The position numbers were made by a program, and so were the translations under genes. From the NCBI RefSeq assembly GCF_947500765.1, contig NZ_CANMTH010000009.1:92245-156244 (forward strand): a stretch of 64,000 nucleotides of DNA, written 5' to 3'. Positions 35,750 to 44,644 of the stretch are shown here, one piece after another; within the stretch, counting starts at the first letter, position 1; each line of letters begins with the position of its first letter. The notes beneath the pieces were generated by a model. It was not told the DNA's origin, did no database searches, and saw only the letters and a program-made list of their open reading frames with translations. Source of the stretch: an uncultured Formosa sp. (GTDB lineage Bacteria > Bacteroidota > Bacteroidia > Flavobacteriales > Flavobacteriaceae).

Positions 35750-35945
35750 ATGCTTTTAAATAAACCAAGCATTTATCTAAATCGGGATTTTGTTGTACCA
35801 TAGATTCTATAAAAATCTTGAGCTCTTCAATTTCGTAAGGCAATAATCTTTGAAGGGCTTTCTGTACTTCTTTACAAAACAACGACGTATCAAAACTAAC
35901 TTTATTAAGTATAGTTTTAGTATACTCGAACATTGCTCTAGCCAT
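35748..35945 (-). CDS. Small uncharacterised protein (65 residues)
   Basis: No family is recognised. The product is helical and soluble, with a regular heptad-like spacing (EVQKALQRLLPYEIEELKIF) and two Cys (LFCKEV and DKCLVY). Its own terminator, separate position and normal codon composition make it a likely real gene. It could be a small regulatory or adaptor protein; nothing in the sequence decides. Confidence 0.55.
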   Translation of the reverse strand: MARAMFEYTKTILNKVSFDTSLFCKEVQKALQRLLPYEIEELKIFIESMVQQNPDLDKCLVYLKA

Positions 35946-36075
35946 AGTAATTTTATTTAGGTTTAGTAATTTTTAATAAAAAGTAGATTTGTTTAATAGG
36001 CAACTATAACGTTTTAATTTTTATTAAAAATAGAGATTTAAATCTTAATAAAAACCCAAAATGCAAATAAATTTG

Positions 36076-36873
36076 TTAAAACCTATTATCTCCACTCAAT
36101 AAATCTCCCAATCCACCAAGCACGCTACCTTCACCTTTTTTATTATTTCCTTTAGGTAAAGCAGAAAGAATTCGTCCTGCTAAACGGCTAAATGGTAAAG
36201 ACTGCACATAAACTGTTCCTGGCCCAGTAAGTGTTGCAAAAAACAAGCCTTCGCCACCAAAAACGGTATTTTTTATACCTCCAATAAACTCAATATCGTA
36301 ATCTACATCTTTTGTAAATCCTACAATACATCCAGTATCTACTCGTAATTTCTCTCCGGGTTTTAAGACTTTAGTTGCCAATGTTCCTCCTGCATGAACA
36401 AAAGCCATACCGTCTCCTTCTAACTTTTGCATGATAAAGCCTTCGCCTCCAAACAAGCCTCTTCCTAAACGTTTAGAAAACTCGATACCTACACTCACAC
36501 CTTTTGCGGCACATAAGAATGCATCTTTCTGGCAAATTACTTTTCCTCCAAATTGTTTCAAATCCACGGCTAATATTTTTCCTGGATAAGGCGATGCGAA
36601 AGACACCGAACGTTTTTCATTTAAAGTATTATAAAAAGCAGTCATAAATAAACTCTCTCCTGTAAGTAATCGCTTTCCCGCTCCAAAGATAGAATCTAAA
36701 AAGCCTTCGTTTTGGGTTGAGCCATCTCCAAATATGGTTTCCATTTTTATGCCTTCATGCATCATCATAAAACTACCAGCTTCTGCTATTACGCCTTCAT
36801 TCTGGTCGAGCTCTATCTCTACATATTGCATTTCTTCACCATAAATATGATAATCTATTTCGTGTGCATTCAT
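36076..36873 (-). CDS. TIGR00266/AIM24 family protein
   Basis: 265 residues of beta-rich sequence with the family phrases VIAEAGSFMMM, LFMTAFYN, GRGLFGGEGFIMQKL and VFGGEGLFFATL. AIM24-like proteins form a tubby-like barrel; the eukaryotic member maintains mitochondrial architecture, and bacterial function is unknown. No signal peptide is visible, so it is probably cytoplasmic or membrane-peripheral. It stands alone on the minus strand. Confidence 0.88.
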   Translation of the reverse strand: MNAHEIDYHIYGEEMQYVEIELDQNEGVIAEAGSFMMMHEGIKMETIFGDGSTQNEGFLDSIFGAGKRLLTGESLFMTAFYNTLNEKRSVSFASPYPGKILAVDLKQFGGKVICQKDAFLCAAKGVSVGIEFSKRLGRGLFGGEGFIMQKLEGDGMAFVHAGGTLATKVLKPGEKLRVDTGCIVGFTKDVDYDIEFIGGIKNTVFGGEGLFFATLTGPGTVYVQSLPFSRLAGRILSALPKGNNKKGEGSVLGGLGDLLSGDNRF

Positions 36874-37018
36874 AATATCTCAATTTTTAAGGTTACACAT
36901 ATATGTTGATGAATAAAACATTTTGTTACAAAATATGATCTAACTTTTATAATACACAACTTATTGAGGTTTATGAGACATAAATTCAACATTTAGATTA
37001 TTTAGCTCATAAAACGCT

Positions 37019-37909
37019 TTAATACAAAGACTTTACACTTGTTTTATTCTTAAACTGATATTTTACTCCTACATTAAAATAAAAGCTATTTGGCATATCA
37101 AAATCATATACCTCTTCGTTATCATAATCTTGAATTTGTAGCGTATTGTATACTGAATATCCTCCGTTTACTGTCGCTTTAAAATTCTTCCAGAAGGTAT
37201 AATTATACCCTAAACCAAGTAAAACACTGGTTTGTCTTAAGGTTCCTGAATATTCAATTTTATAAACATCTACTCCATCATTTATATTTCCTGTAAATCC
37301 AGATAATGTTGCAAATCCTTCAAATTCGTGATTTTCTGACAATGTCCATTTAACACGCATATCTGGCACTCCTATTTTATAGGCCCAAGACTCATCTAAT
37401 CTTTTGGTATAAGACAATACTGGTATTGGGTAATACAGACCATATTTAATATTGTATGCAGCACCAAAAGTCCATATAGAATTGTGTGCTTCACTATACT
37501 TCTCTAATGTGACTAAAGCGTTAAAGAAAATATCATCGTCTTTTATTTCGTTCTCTCCAAAATTTGATGAAATCTGAGATTCTCCCATTACGTTTAAAGC
37601 CCAGCTATCGCTTAAGCTACGTTGATATTTAAATTTAAGACTAAAAGACTTAAAATCTTCGATTTCGTCTGTTTCAAAAGGGACATCTTCATCTACATAA
37701 TTATAACTAATACTCTGAACCTTCCCTCCGATAGTGAATTTTTCTTTACTTGTGTTTATAACAGGGTAATTTAAACCTGCTTCTAATTTATTTACACTAC
37801 CTACATCGTAACTTGGAAAAAATTCCGAGTTTACATAAATACCATCTGTTTCTTGGGCATAAGACATTTTAGCCCCTAACAATAATAAAAGAATCAATAT
37901 TTTCTTCAT
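37019..37909 (-). CDS. Predicted outer-membrane beta-barrel protein (DUF6268-like)
   Basis: 296 residues. Signal peptide to YAQ (residue 18). The rest is a series of amphipathic strands with aromatic ends (KLEAGLNYPVI, FSLKFKYQRSLSDSWALNV, SVLLGLGYNYTFWKNF) consistent with a barrel and resembling DUF6268 proteins. The last residue is Tyr, rather than the more common Phe. No transport partner is nearby and the role is unknown. Confidence 0.6.
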   Translation of the reverse strand: MKKILILLLLLGAKMSYAQETDGIYVNSEFFPSYDVGSVNKLEAGLNYPVINTSKEKFTIGGKVQSISYNYVDEDVPFETDEIEDFKSFSLKFKYQRSLSDSWALNVMGESQISSNFGENEIKDDDIFFNALVTLEKYSEAHNSIWTFGAAYNIKYGLYYPIPVLSYTKRLDESWAYKIGVPDMRVKWTLSENHEFEGFATLSGFTGNINDGVDVYKIEYSGTLRQTSVLLGLGYNYTFWKNFKATVNGGYSVYNTLQIQDYDNEEVYDFDMPNSFYFNVGVKYQFKNKTSVKSLY

Positions 37910-38147
37910 AAAACAACTTTACTTTTAATAAAACTAAATTTTAAGAATGGTTTCATTCCATTCTAGATATCAAAAGTGTTTAAAATATGAAGTCTAATCA
38001 ATCAAAATAGATACTTAGGAATAATACATAGAGTAAATAGGCTATTCTATCGACCAACCAAATTACTATAGTTATCCCTGTAAACCCTTATAAAACCTAT
38101 AAATTTAAGGTTATGAATTGTATAAGTATATCGTGAAATGGTTTTAA

Positions 38148-38603
38148 TTAACTTTTTACGCGAACAGTCCACTCAAAATTAAAAGTAGACACCTCTACAC
38201 CGTCTTCATTAGTCCCTACAGACTTCATCCAAACCGTTTGTCCATCTCCTGTAGATATTGTTTTTTCAATAGCTTCTTTAACTTTATAACCTTCATCACA
38301 AACAAAAGTTATACGTCCGGTTGCTTTTTTTGTAAAACTAGCGGTATTACTTAATACCAACATCGATATTTTTTTACCACTATTATTTATCTCCGAGATC
38401 ATTAAAGCTCCAGTTGTTAATTCGGCTGCCATACCTTGCACTGCCCAAAACATAGATTTAAATGGATTTTGATTAATCCATCTATGCTTAACTGTAACGA
38501 TACTCTTGTCTTTATCTATGTATTTAGAACGTACGCCACATATGTAAGCTGCTGGTAATTTAAATATTAAAAAGCTATTTAGTTTTGAAGGTGTAAGTGT
38601 CAT
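38148..38603 (-). CDS. DUF4442 hotdog-fold protein
   Basis: 151 residues. The pattern of one central helix (NPFKSMFWAVQGMAAELTTGAL) wrapped by strands, with a following ISMLVLSNTASFTKKATGRITF, fits the hotdog fold and DUF4442. Relatives are thioesterase-like enzymes acting on acyl-CoA, with the substrate unknown. The protein is cytoplasmic and encoded alone. Confidence 0.72.
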   Translation of the reverse strand: MTLTPSKLNSFLIFKLPAAYICGVRSKYIDKDKSIVTVKHRWINQNPFKSMFWAVQGMAAELTTGALMISEINNSGKKISMLVLSNTASFTKKATGRITFVCDEGYKVKEAIEKTISTGDGQTVWMKSVGTNEDGVEVSTFNFEWTVRVKS

Positions 38604-38713
38604 AAGTTTGTTTATTTAGGTAAAAATATCGAAAATATTCGGAATTTCAATTTGTTAATAATATGTTAAATTACACTACTATGTTTTGCATAATACCTTT
38701 TTTTAAACATATA

Positions 38714-38742
38714 TTTGCATAAACAACTATTATATACTTTTG
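38714..38742 (+). promoter_or_regulatory. Bacteroidetes-type promoter (TTTG-N17-TACTTTTG)
   Basis: -33 TTTG at 38714-38717 and -7 TACTTTTG at 38735-38742, spacing 17 bp, both full matches. Transcription would begin close to the ATG at 38747, leaving almost no leader for that start. Confidence 0.6.
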
Positions 38743-38746
38743 TAAA

Positions 38747-39117
38747 ATGAAAAAATCGTTTTAAGTTTTATACTATTAAGTTTCATTTCTATGATGAATT
38801 GTTCAAAATCAAATGATAATTTATCATTCATATTTAATTTAAAACAAAGTATAACAAGTGAATACAACACGAATAAAATAAATATTCATATTAATGAAGA
38901 TGCTGATAATATAAACTTACAGATTTTTATAACCGACCCAAAATTTAATAATTACAGTGTGCAAGAAAAGCGTGATATGGCAAAAACCATTAAAAAGTTT
39001 ACTGCAAAAAATGAAATGAAAACATTTAAAACGAAAACTGGTGAACTAATTTTTAAAAACGAAACCAACAATATTATTTTCAAAACAACCGATTCTGAAT
39101 CATACAAAATGTATTAA
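38747..39117 (+). pseudogene. Small lipoprotein gene with a 1-base frameshift in its signal sequence
   Basis: Read from the ATG at 38747, the frame is MKKSF then stop. If the run of six A at 38750-38755 had one more A, it would read MKKIVLSFILLSFISMMNCS, a complete lipoprotein signal peptide with lipobox Cys, and continue in frame to the end. The only intact start downstream is ATG ATG at 38791, giving a 108-residue product beginning MMNCSK without export signal. The remaining body (SIFNLKQ-like, IHINEDADNINLQIF, VQEKRDMAKTIKKF) matches no family I recognise. The lesion could be real decay, slippage in the A-tract, or a sequence error. Confidence 0.6.
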
Positions 39118-39142
39118 TGTATCACTAATTAAACTAAAAACA

Positions 39143-39589
39143 ATGCTAGACAACCACCAAAAAAATATAGCTACATGTATTCATCTATCTACTTTTTCAA
39201 GATTCATTTTTCCTTTAGGAAACTTTATTGCTCCCATTGTTTTATGGATTGTAAACAAAGACAAGTCTACTTTTATAGATAGACATGGTAAAGAAGCTAT
39301 TAATTTTCAGATTAGTATTTTATTGTACACAGTTATCCTAGGTATAATAAGCGTACCCTTTTTTATGTTCAATATCTTTAATGGTTTAAATATTATCGAT
39401 TTTAATCTCTTCGATAGTATTCACATCAATCTAAGTAAACCTTCTCCTTTGTTATATTTAGGAGGTGCTTTAGGAGGACTTGCTGTTATTGGTTTTATAA
39501 TTGAATTGGCGTTAATAATTAGAGCCAGTTTAAAAGCGAAAGACGGTGAAGAATACCAGTATCCGTTTACCATTCATTTTATCAAATAA
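39143..39589 (+). CDS. DUF4870 membrane protein
   Basis: 148 residues. The N-terminal family motif is present (CIHLSTFSRFIFPLGNFIAP followed by IVLWIVNKDKS and FIDRHGKEAINFQI). Two or three membrane helices follow (about 52-75, 106-127). DUF4870 proteins are small membrane proteins, often near PspC or PadR genes, of unknown role. It lies upstream of the PadR-PspC pair in the same direction, with a 129 bp gap. Confidence 0.85.
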   Translation: MLDNHQKNIATCIHLSTFSRFIFPLGNFIAPIVLWIVNKDKSTFIDRHGKEAINFQISILLYTVILGIISVPFFMFNIFNGLNIIDFNLFDSIHINLSKPSPLLYLGGALGGLAVIGFIIELALIIRASLKAKDGEEYQYPFTIHFIK

Positions 39590-39718
39590 TTAATCATCAT
39601 CAATCCAATCAAAAAATGAACAGTTTAAATTTAAAATGCATTAAAACATGACTCGAATAATTTTAAATCCATTTAGTCGAACACAGTGTATTAAACACAC
39701 CTTAATATACAGAAGCAG

Positions 39719-40063
39719 ATGAAAATAGAAAACACAAAAGCACAAATGCGCAAAGGTGTTTTAGAATACTGCATCTTATCTGTATTAAAAGACGATGACG
39801 CTTACGTTGCAGAAATTTTAAAGACCTTAAAAGACGCTAAAATGTTAGTTGTAGAAGGCACCATTTATCCGTTGCTTACACGACTTAAAAATGCAGGACT
39901 TCTTAATTACCGCTGGGAAGAATCTACCTCGGGACCACCACGTAAATATTACGGATTAACCGAGACCGGAAAGTTATTTCTAGGCGAATTAAACACCACA
40001 TGGAGTGAACTACAAAACGCAGTAAACTTAGTAACAAGCAAAAAAAACAACAGCAATGAATAA
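39719..40063 (+). CDS. PadR family transcriptional regulator
   Basis: 114 residues. A winged helix with the PadR signature: MRKGVLEYCILSVLKDDD, then VVEGTIYPLLTRLKNAGLL and GPPRKYYGLTETGK. It is short, lacking the long C-terminal dimer helix of some PadR proteins. The stop overlaps the start of the PspC-domain gene by 8 bp, so it probably regulates that operon in response to envelope stress or a small ligand. Confidence 0.9.
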   Translation: MKIENTKAQMRKGVLEYCILSVLKDDDAYVAEILKTLKDAKMLVVEGTIYPLLTRLKNAGLLNYRWEESTSGPPRKYYGLTETGKLFLGELNTTWSELQNAVNLVTSKKNNSNE

Positions 40064-41828
40064 AACAGTTAATATAAATTTAGCAGGTACATTCTTTCAT
40101 ATCGATGAAGATGCTTACCAAAAGTTACAACGCTATCTTGACGCTATAAAACGCTCGTTTACAGATTCTCAAGGCCGTTCTGAAATCCTTGCTGATATTG
40201 AAGCGCGTATTGCTGAATTATTTAGTGAACGTGTTAAACACGACAAGCAAGTGATTAGCTCTAATGAAGTAGAAGATGTTATTTCTATTATGGGGCAACC
40301 TGAAGATTACTTAGTAGACGACGAAATTTTTGAAGACGAACCTATAGCTAAACCACGTTCCAAATCGGTTAAAAAATTATATAGAGATACAAGCAACTCC
40401 TACATTGGTGGTGTCGCTTCTGGAATGGGGCATTACTTAGGTATAGACGCTATTTGGATACGCTTAATATGGGTATTACTATCATTGGGGTCTGTTGGAA
40501 CTTTTATTTTAATATATGTGTTATTCTGGATTTTAGTTCCTGAAGCCTTAACAACTGCAGAAAAACTAACTATGACAGGGGAGCCTGTTAATATTAGTAA
40601 CATCGAAAAAAAAATTAAAAAAGGATTCGAGGATGTTTCTGATACCGTAAAAAACGTGGATTACGAAAAATATGGTAGCAAAGTAAAATCTTCTTCTAAA
40701 TCTTTTTTTGACACCATAGGAGACATCTTTATGTTTATCCTGAAGTTATTCGCGAAATTTATAGGTATCATTTTAATTGTTATAGGAGCCGTTACCATTT
40801 TTGGTTTACTAATTAGCTTAATTTCTTTAGGAAGCTCATCATTTTTTCACCCATGGTGGATGGACTATCCTGATGCTGTTAACACAACAGGATTACCCCT
40901 TTGGCTTGGTTCATTAATGGTGTTTTTCTCTGTAGGAATTCCGTTCTTTTTCGTGCTTTATTTAGGACTCAAGATATTAATAAACAATCTTAAATCTATT
41001 GGAAAGGTTGCTAAGTTTACTCTTTTAGGAATTTGGCTTATTTCGTTAATTGGATTAATTACTATTGCTGTAAAACAAGCTTCAGACCATGCTTTAGATT
41101 CTATGGTAACGCAAAAAGAAACGTTGCTTTTTAATACGCAAGACACCTTACATATTAAAATGGTAAGAAAAAGTAAGTTTAATCGCCGTATGAATAGAAG
41201 TAACGATTTTCAGATTGTATATGATGAATCAGATCAAAAAATGATTTTTAGTAGAGATGTAAATATTGATATTCGTTCTACGAAAGATAGTGTTGCAACC
41301 ATTCAGATTGAAAAAGAATCTAAAGGTCAGAATTATTTAGACGCTAAAGATCGGGCTGAAAAAATCATCTATAATTACAGCATAAACAATAATGAATTAC
41401 TATTAGATAACTATTTATTAACCGATTACAAAAATAAATATAGAGAGCAAAATGTTCAAATTATAATATTTTTACCAGAAGGTACCTATATAAATTTCAA
41501 TAAAAACACCCGTACTTTTTTAAATCATAAAAGATCACCCGATAATATTATAAGTTATGATAATGCAAATCACACCGTTAAAATATTAAACGATGCAATT
41601 GAATGTTTAAATTGTGATGATATAGAAGAAGATGACCACGAAGATTTGATCGATTTAAATATTAATAACGGAAATGGTTCCTTAAAAATTAATAGTGATG
41701 GTGTTAAGATTAAAAACGACGAAGTAGATATACAGATTGGAAACACTGGTGTTAAAGCACAGAGTAGCGAGGTTAATGTTAATATTGATGAAAATGGTAT
41801 TAATATTACGACAGACGACGATAATTAA
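40056..41828 (+). CDS. PspC-domain membrane protein
   Basis: 590 residues. The first ~100 residues are soluble, with a sensor-like segment (AGTFFHIDEDAYQKLQRYLD) and acidic tail. The PspC domain follows (about 105-170: YRDTSNSYIGGVASGMGHYL, then GIDAIWIRLIWVLLSLG), with further membrane helices at about 225-255, 285-305 and 325-345. The C-terminal ~220 residues are beta-rich and exported, resembling adhesin-like or DUF2807-type repeats (INNGNGSLKINSDGVKIKND). PspC proteins take part in phage-shock envelope stress responses. It is translationally coupled to the PadR gene. Confidence 0.85.
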   Translation: MNKTVNINLAGTFFHIDEDAYQKLQRYLDAIKRSFTDSQGRSEILADIEARIAELFSERVKHDKQVISSNEVEDVISIMGQPEDYLVDDEIFEDEPIAKPRSKSVKKLYRDTSNSYIGGVASGMGHYLGIDAIWIRLIWVLLSLGSVGTFILIYVLFWILVPEALTTAEKLTMTGEPVNISNIEKKIKKGFEDVSDTVKNVDYEKYGSKVKSSSKSFFDTIGDIFMFILKLFAKFIGIILIVIGAVTIFGLLISLISLGSSSFFHPWWMDYPDAVNTTGLPLWLGSLMVFFSVGIPFFFVLYLGLKILINNLKSIGKVAKFTLLGIWLISLIGLITIAVKQASDHALDSMVTQKETLLFNTQDTLHIKMVRKSKFNRRMNRSNDFQIVYDESDQKMIFSRDVNIDIRSTKDSVATIQIEKESKGQNYLDAKDRAEKIIYNYSINNNELLLDNYLLTDYKNKYREQNVQIIIFLPEGTYINFNKNTRTFLNHKRSPDNIISYDNANHTVKILNDAIECLNCDDIEEDDHEDLIDLNINNGNGSLKINSDGVKIKNDEVDIQIGNTGVKAQSSEVNVNIDENGINITTDDDN

Positions 41829-41940
41829 ACTAAAAATTCTTCAATAAAAAAAAACACTAGTATGCAATCTTTAACCATATTTATTACCGCTCTAATACTC
41901 GATATACTGTGTTAGAAATCACATAAAATAAGTAAAAAGA

Positions 41941-41968
41941 AAACCCAAACATATATATGTTTGGGTTT
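41941..41968. terminator. Bidirectional terminator (perfect 14-bp arms)
   Basis: AAACCCAAACATAT and its exact complement meet without spacer, followed by TTTTC; it separates the convergent PspC and trxB genes. Confidence 0.8.
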
Positions 41969-41996
41969 TCGTTTATAAATAAAGTCTTTATAAGCT

Positions 41997-42950
41997 TTAA
42001 GCTTCTTCTTTTGCCGCTAAATAACGTTCTGCATCTAAAGCAGCCATACATCCTGTTCCAGCAGCAGTAATTGCTTGTCTGTATACATGATCTGCAGCAT
42101 CTCCAGATACAAATACACCTTCTACATTTGTTTTAGAACTTCCTGGTTTATTTATAATATATCCAGTTTCATCTAAATCTAAATAATCTTTAAAAATATC
42201 GGTGTTAGGTTTGTGCCCAATAGCTACAAAAAATCCTGTTGCAGGCACTTCGGTAAGTGCATTTGTTTGGTTATTTTTAACCATAACACCTGTAACCACT
42301 TGTCCGTCTCCTAAAACCTCTTCTGTTTCAGAATTAAAAAGGATTTCTATATTCTCTGTATTTTTAACACGATTAGCCATAATTTTAGACGCTCTAAACT
42401 CGTCTCGTCTTACTAACATGGTTACTTTTTTACATAATTTAGATAAGTAATGAGCTTCTTCACACGCAGAATCTCCAGCACCTACAAGAACAACTTCTTG
42501 ATTTCTATAGAAAAATCCATCACAAACAGCACAAGCAGATACACCTCCTCCTAATTGAAGATATTTTTGTTCTGAAGGTAAACCTAAATATTTAGCAGAA
42601 GCACCTGTAGAAATAATTACCGTTTCGGCATGAATTTCTTGAGTTTCGTTAACCCAAATTTTATGTACATCTCCAGAAAAATCTACTTTAGTTACCCAAC
42701 CATCACGAATATCTGTACCAAAACGTTTTGCTTGATCTTGTAACTGAATCATCATATCAGGTCCTGTAATTCCTTCTGGATATCCAGGAAAGTTTTCGAC
42801 TTCGTTGGTTGTCGTTAATTGACCTCCAGGTTGCATTCCTTGATATAATACAGGAAACATATTCGCTCTGGCAGCATAAATAGCCGCAGTATATCCTGCA
42901 GGACCAGACCCCACTATAAGGCATTTTACTTTCTCAATAGTATCAGACAT
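41997..42950 (-). CDS. trxB: Thioredoxin-disulfide reductase
   Basis: 317 residues. FAD-binding GSGPAGYTAAIYAARAN near the N-terminus, redox-active Cys140-A-V-Cys143 (ACAVCDG), NADPH-binding GAGDSACEEA, and the C-terminal FAD motif VFVSGDAADHVYRQAITAAG. Length and motif order are those of the low-molecular-weight TrxB class. It reduces thioredoxin with NADPH in the cytosol. It is a single gene on the minus strand. Confidence 0.97.
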   Translation of the reverse strand: MSDTIEKVKCLIVGSGPAGYTAAIYAARANMFPVLYQGMQPGGQLTTTNEVENFPGYPEGITGPDMMIQLQDQAKRFGTDIRDGWVTKVDFSGDVHKIWVNETQEIHAETVIISTGASAKYLGLPSEQKYLQLGGGVSACAVCDGFFYRNQEVVLVGAGDSACEEAHYLSKLCKKVTMLVRRDEFRASKIMANRVKNTENIEILFNSETEEVLGDGQVVTGVMVKNNQTNALTEVPATGFFVAIGHKPNTDIFKDYLDLDETGYIINKPGSSKTNVEGVFVSGDAADHVYRQAITAAGTGCMAALDAERYLAAKEEA

Positions 42951-43161
42951 ATCTTCTTATTATTTTATTATAACAAAAGTAGAATTTTTGGAACAATCCT
43001 TACCGTTTAAGTTATTAAAAGTTATTATAAACTAATAGAAATTATTGATATGTGCACTATTATTAAAAACAAAAAACCTAATAATAAAGATTAATGCTTT
43101 AACTATTAGGTTATAAGTTATATATTGAAGAGTATTTTTATACCATATAGCTGATTATATT

Positions 43162-43365
43162 TTATTTAAACAGTTTCTTCATAAATAGTAAAGAACCTAT
43201 TTTACCTGTGTAATTAAGAGCTGTATGCACCCAATTTAAAGGTTTTAAATCTTCCTGAACATCTCCCTTTAAACTTTTCATTTCTTCCCATGCTATTTGG
43301 CGTTCTAAATCCAAACGTTTCAATTCCTGTTTAATCTCGTCAAAATTTGTAAATTCTTTTTTCAT
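43162..43365 (-). CDS. Small protein of the YtxH/holin-like cluster
   Basis: 67 residues. The N-terminus is a charged helix (FDEIKQELKRLDLERQIAWE), followed by LNWVHTALNYTGKIGSLLFMKKLFK. The same protein appears after holin-like and YtxH genes in many flavobacteria, but no function is known. It starts 3 bp after the upstream gene, in the same transcript. Confidence 0.7.
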   Translation of the reverse strand: MKKEFTNFDEIKQELKRLDLERQIAWEEMKSLKGDVQEDLKPLNWVHTALNYTGKIGSLLFMKKLFK

Positions 43366-43368
43366 AAG

Positions 43369-43716
43369 TTAATCAAAAAAGTTTTCAGACATAACTTTTA
43401 TAAATTTCTGATCTATACGATGTCTTAATAAATAAATAAAAAGGGCTATTAATAGAAATAGACCTCCAACAACTAGAGTGCCTAAAGCAAAATTATCTAA
43501 CCAATATCCAATAGCTAAAGCTGCCGAAATTGCTAAAAATAAAAAGGCTATAAATAAAACGGCCCCAATTAATAGCATTTTACCAAAAAGACTCATCGCC
43601 CCTGTTAGCTGCTGAAATATTTTTAATTTCAAATATTGATGAGAGGTCTCTATATACCTCTCACCAATATCTTTTGCTTTATTTGAAGTCTCATTTAAAG
43701 ATTCAAAAACATTCAT
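43369..43716 (-). CDS. Holin-like (phage holin family 3_6) membrane protein
   Basis: 115 residues with two adjacent membrane helices (about 40-64 and 72-94), and cytoplasmic tails. It matches the family annotated as phage holin superfamily III or DUF1469, which in flavobacteria sits in stress-linked operons and not in prophages. No phage gene is near, so lysis function is unlikely. It lies between YtxH and the 67-residue gene. Confidence 0.75.
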   Translation of the reverse strand: MNVFESLNETSNKAKDIGERYIETSHQYLKLKIFQQLTGAMSLFGKMLLIGAVLFIAFLFLAISAALAIGYWLDNFALGTLVVGGLFLLIALFIYLLRHRIDQKFIKVMSENFFD

Positions 43717-43719
43717 ATA

Positions 43720-44082
43720 TTATGATTTTTGAAATTTCTTATTTTGTTCTTTAAGATTAGCTAACTTTTTTTCAAGACTAGAAATTACATCATCAGCTTT
43801 ATGACTTGCATCTGTAACGATAGATTCTAATTGCTCATCTAACGTTCCTTTTTGAGTTGCCATTTTACTGTTAACCTTCTCCTTTAAATCATGAGCACTA
43901 GCGCTTACTTTTTCTTTTAAATCGTGAGCACTACTATTCATTTTATCTGCTGCCGTCGACGCTTCTTTAGCTAGACGTTTTCTTGTTTTACTTCCCTCAT
44001 CTGGAGCATAAAGAATTCCAATTAATGCTCCTATTGCTGTTCCAGCTAAAAGCCCTAAAACAGTGTTTCCATTTTTACTCAT
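43720..44082 (-). CDS. YtxH-domain protein
   Basis: 120 residues. The N-terminal YtxH motif includes a membrane helix with Gly-rich faces (NTVLGLLAGTAIGALIGILY) and the following APDEGSKTRKRLAKEA. The rest is a long amphipathic helix with a duplicated 11-residue segment (SAHDLKEKVSA, SAHDLKEKVNS). YtxH proteins are general-stress membrane proteins. It is the first gene of a three-gene operon (YtxH, holin-like, 67-residue). Confidence 0.88.
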   Translation of the reverse strand: MSKNGNTVLGLLAGTAIGALIGILYAPDEGSKTRKRLAKEASTAADKMNSSAHDLKEKVSASAHDLKEKVNSKMATQKGTLDEQLESIVTDASHKADDVISSLEKKLANLKEQNKKFQKS

Positions 44083-44591
44083 AACTTTATGTTTTTAATG
44101 ATTAAATATAAATTCTGATTCTTTTAGAATCATTATCAAATTTACATAATATTAAGATACTAATCGTATTATAAAACACAATTTTAAGTTAAACCATCTA
44201 AATTTAACAACAACACAAACAAACAGTAAAACATTTAAATATCAACACTTTACAACACCTAATAAAGTATTCCTATTTAACTTTATTTTATCAAAATCAT
44301 TAATTGAATCCATTTTGTTTTTAACTCAAAAAAGGAACTTATTTTATAAATTCTAAACACAAAAACAACAGTCTTACTCTCTCACAATTTAAAAGAACTT
44401 TCATAGCTATCCTAATAGAAATTAAAACATCAAACAGTGTCTAAAATGACTTTAAATTTCTCATTGCTATATGTATTAAAACATTTTATAATAACTTATT
44501 AAAACTAGTTAAAAATGCCTCTGTACTAATTTTTAGTAATAAGTATACAAAGAACAATTAATCAAACTAAGATTCTTTTAAAGTATAGCAT
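44083..44591. other. AT-rich intergenic region upstream of the YtxH operon
   Basis: About 500 bp without a supportable gene. The only notable structure is an inverted repeat TGATTC-N5-GAATCA at 44116-44132, close upstream of the YtxH gene and possibly a regulator site. No tRNA, repeat family or full promoter pair was recognised. Confidence 0.5.
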
Positions 44592-44620
44592 AAAAAAAGC
44601 CTTGCAATATGCAAAGCTTT
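44592..44620 (-). terminator. Terminator of the 603-residue gene
   Basis: Read on the minus strand: AAAGC-x-TTGCA / TGCAA-x-GCTTT stem with a 3-base loop (one mismatch) and a following T-run, 25 bp after the stop codon. Confidence 0.75.
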
Positions 44621-44644
44621 CCTTTTCTAAGAAACTTTTAGGTA

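Noticed and set aside
41862..41915. 17-codon reading frame after the PspC gene
   Set aside because: Too short, no family, no evident start signal; probably noise before the terminator.
43369..43716. Prophage remnant suggested by a holin-like gene
   Set aside because: No other phage gene is near, and holin-like/YtxH clusters are ordinary stress genes in this group.
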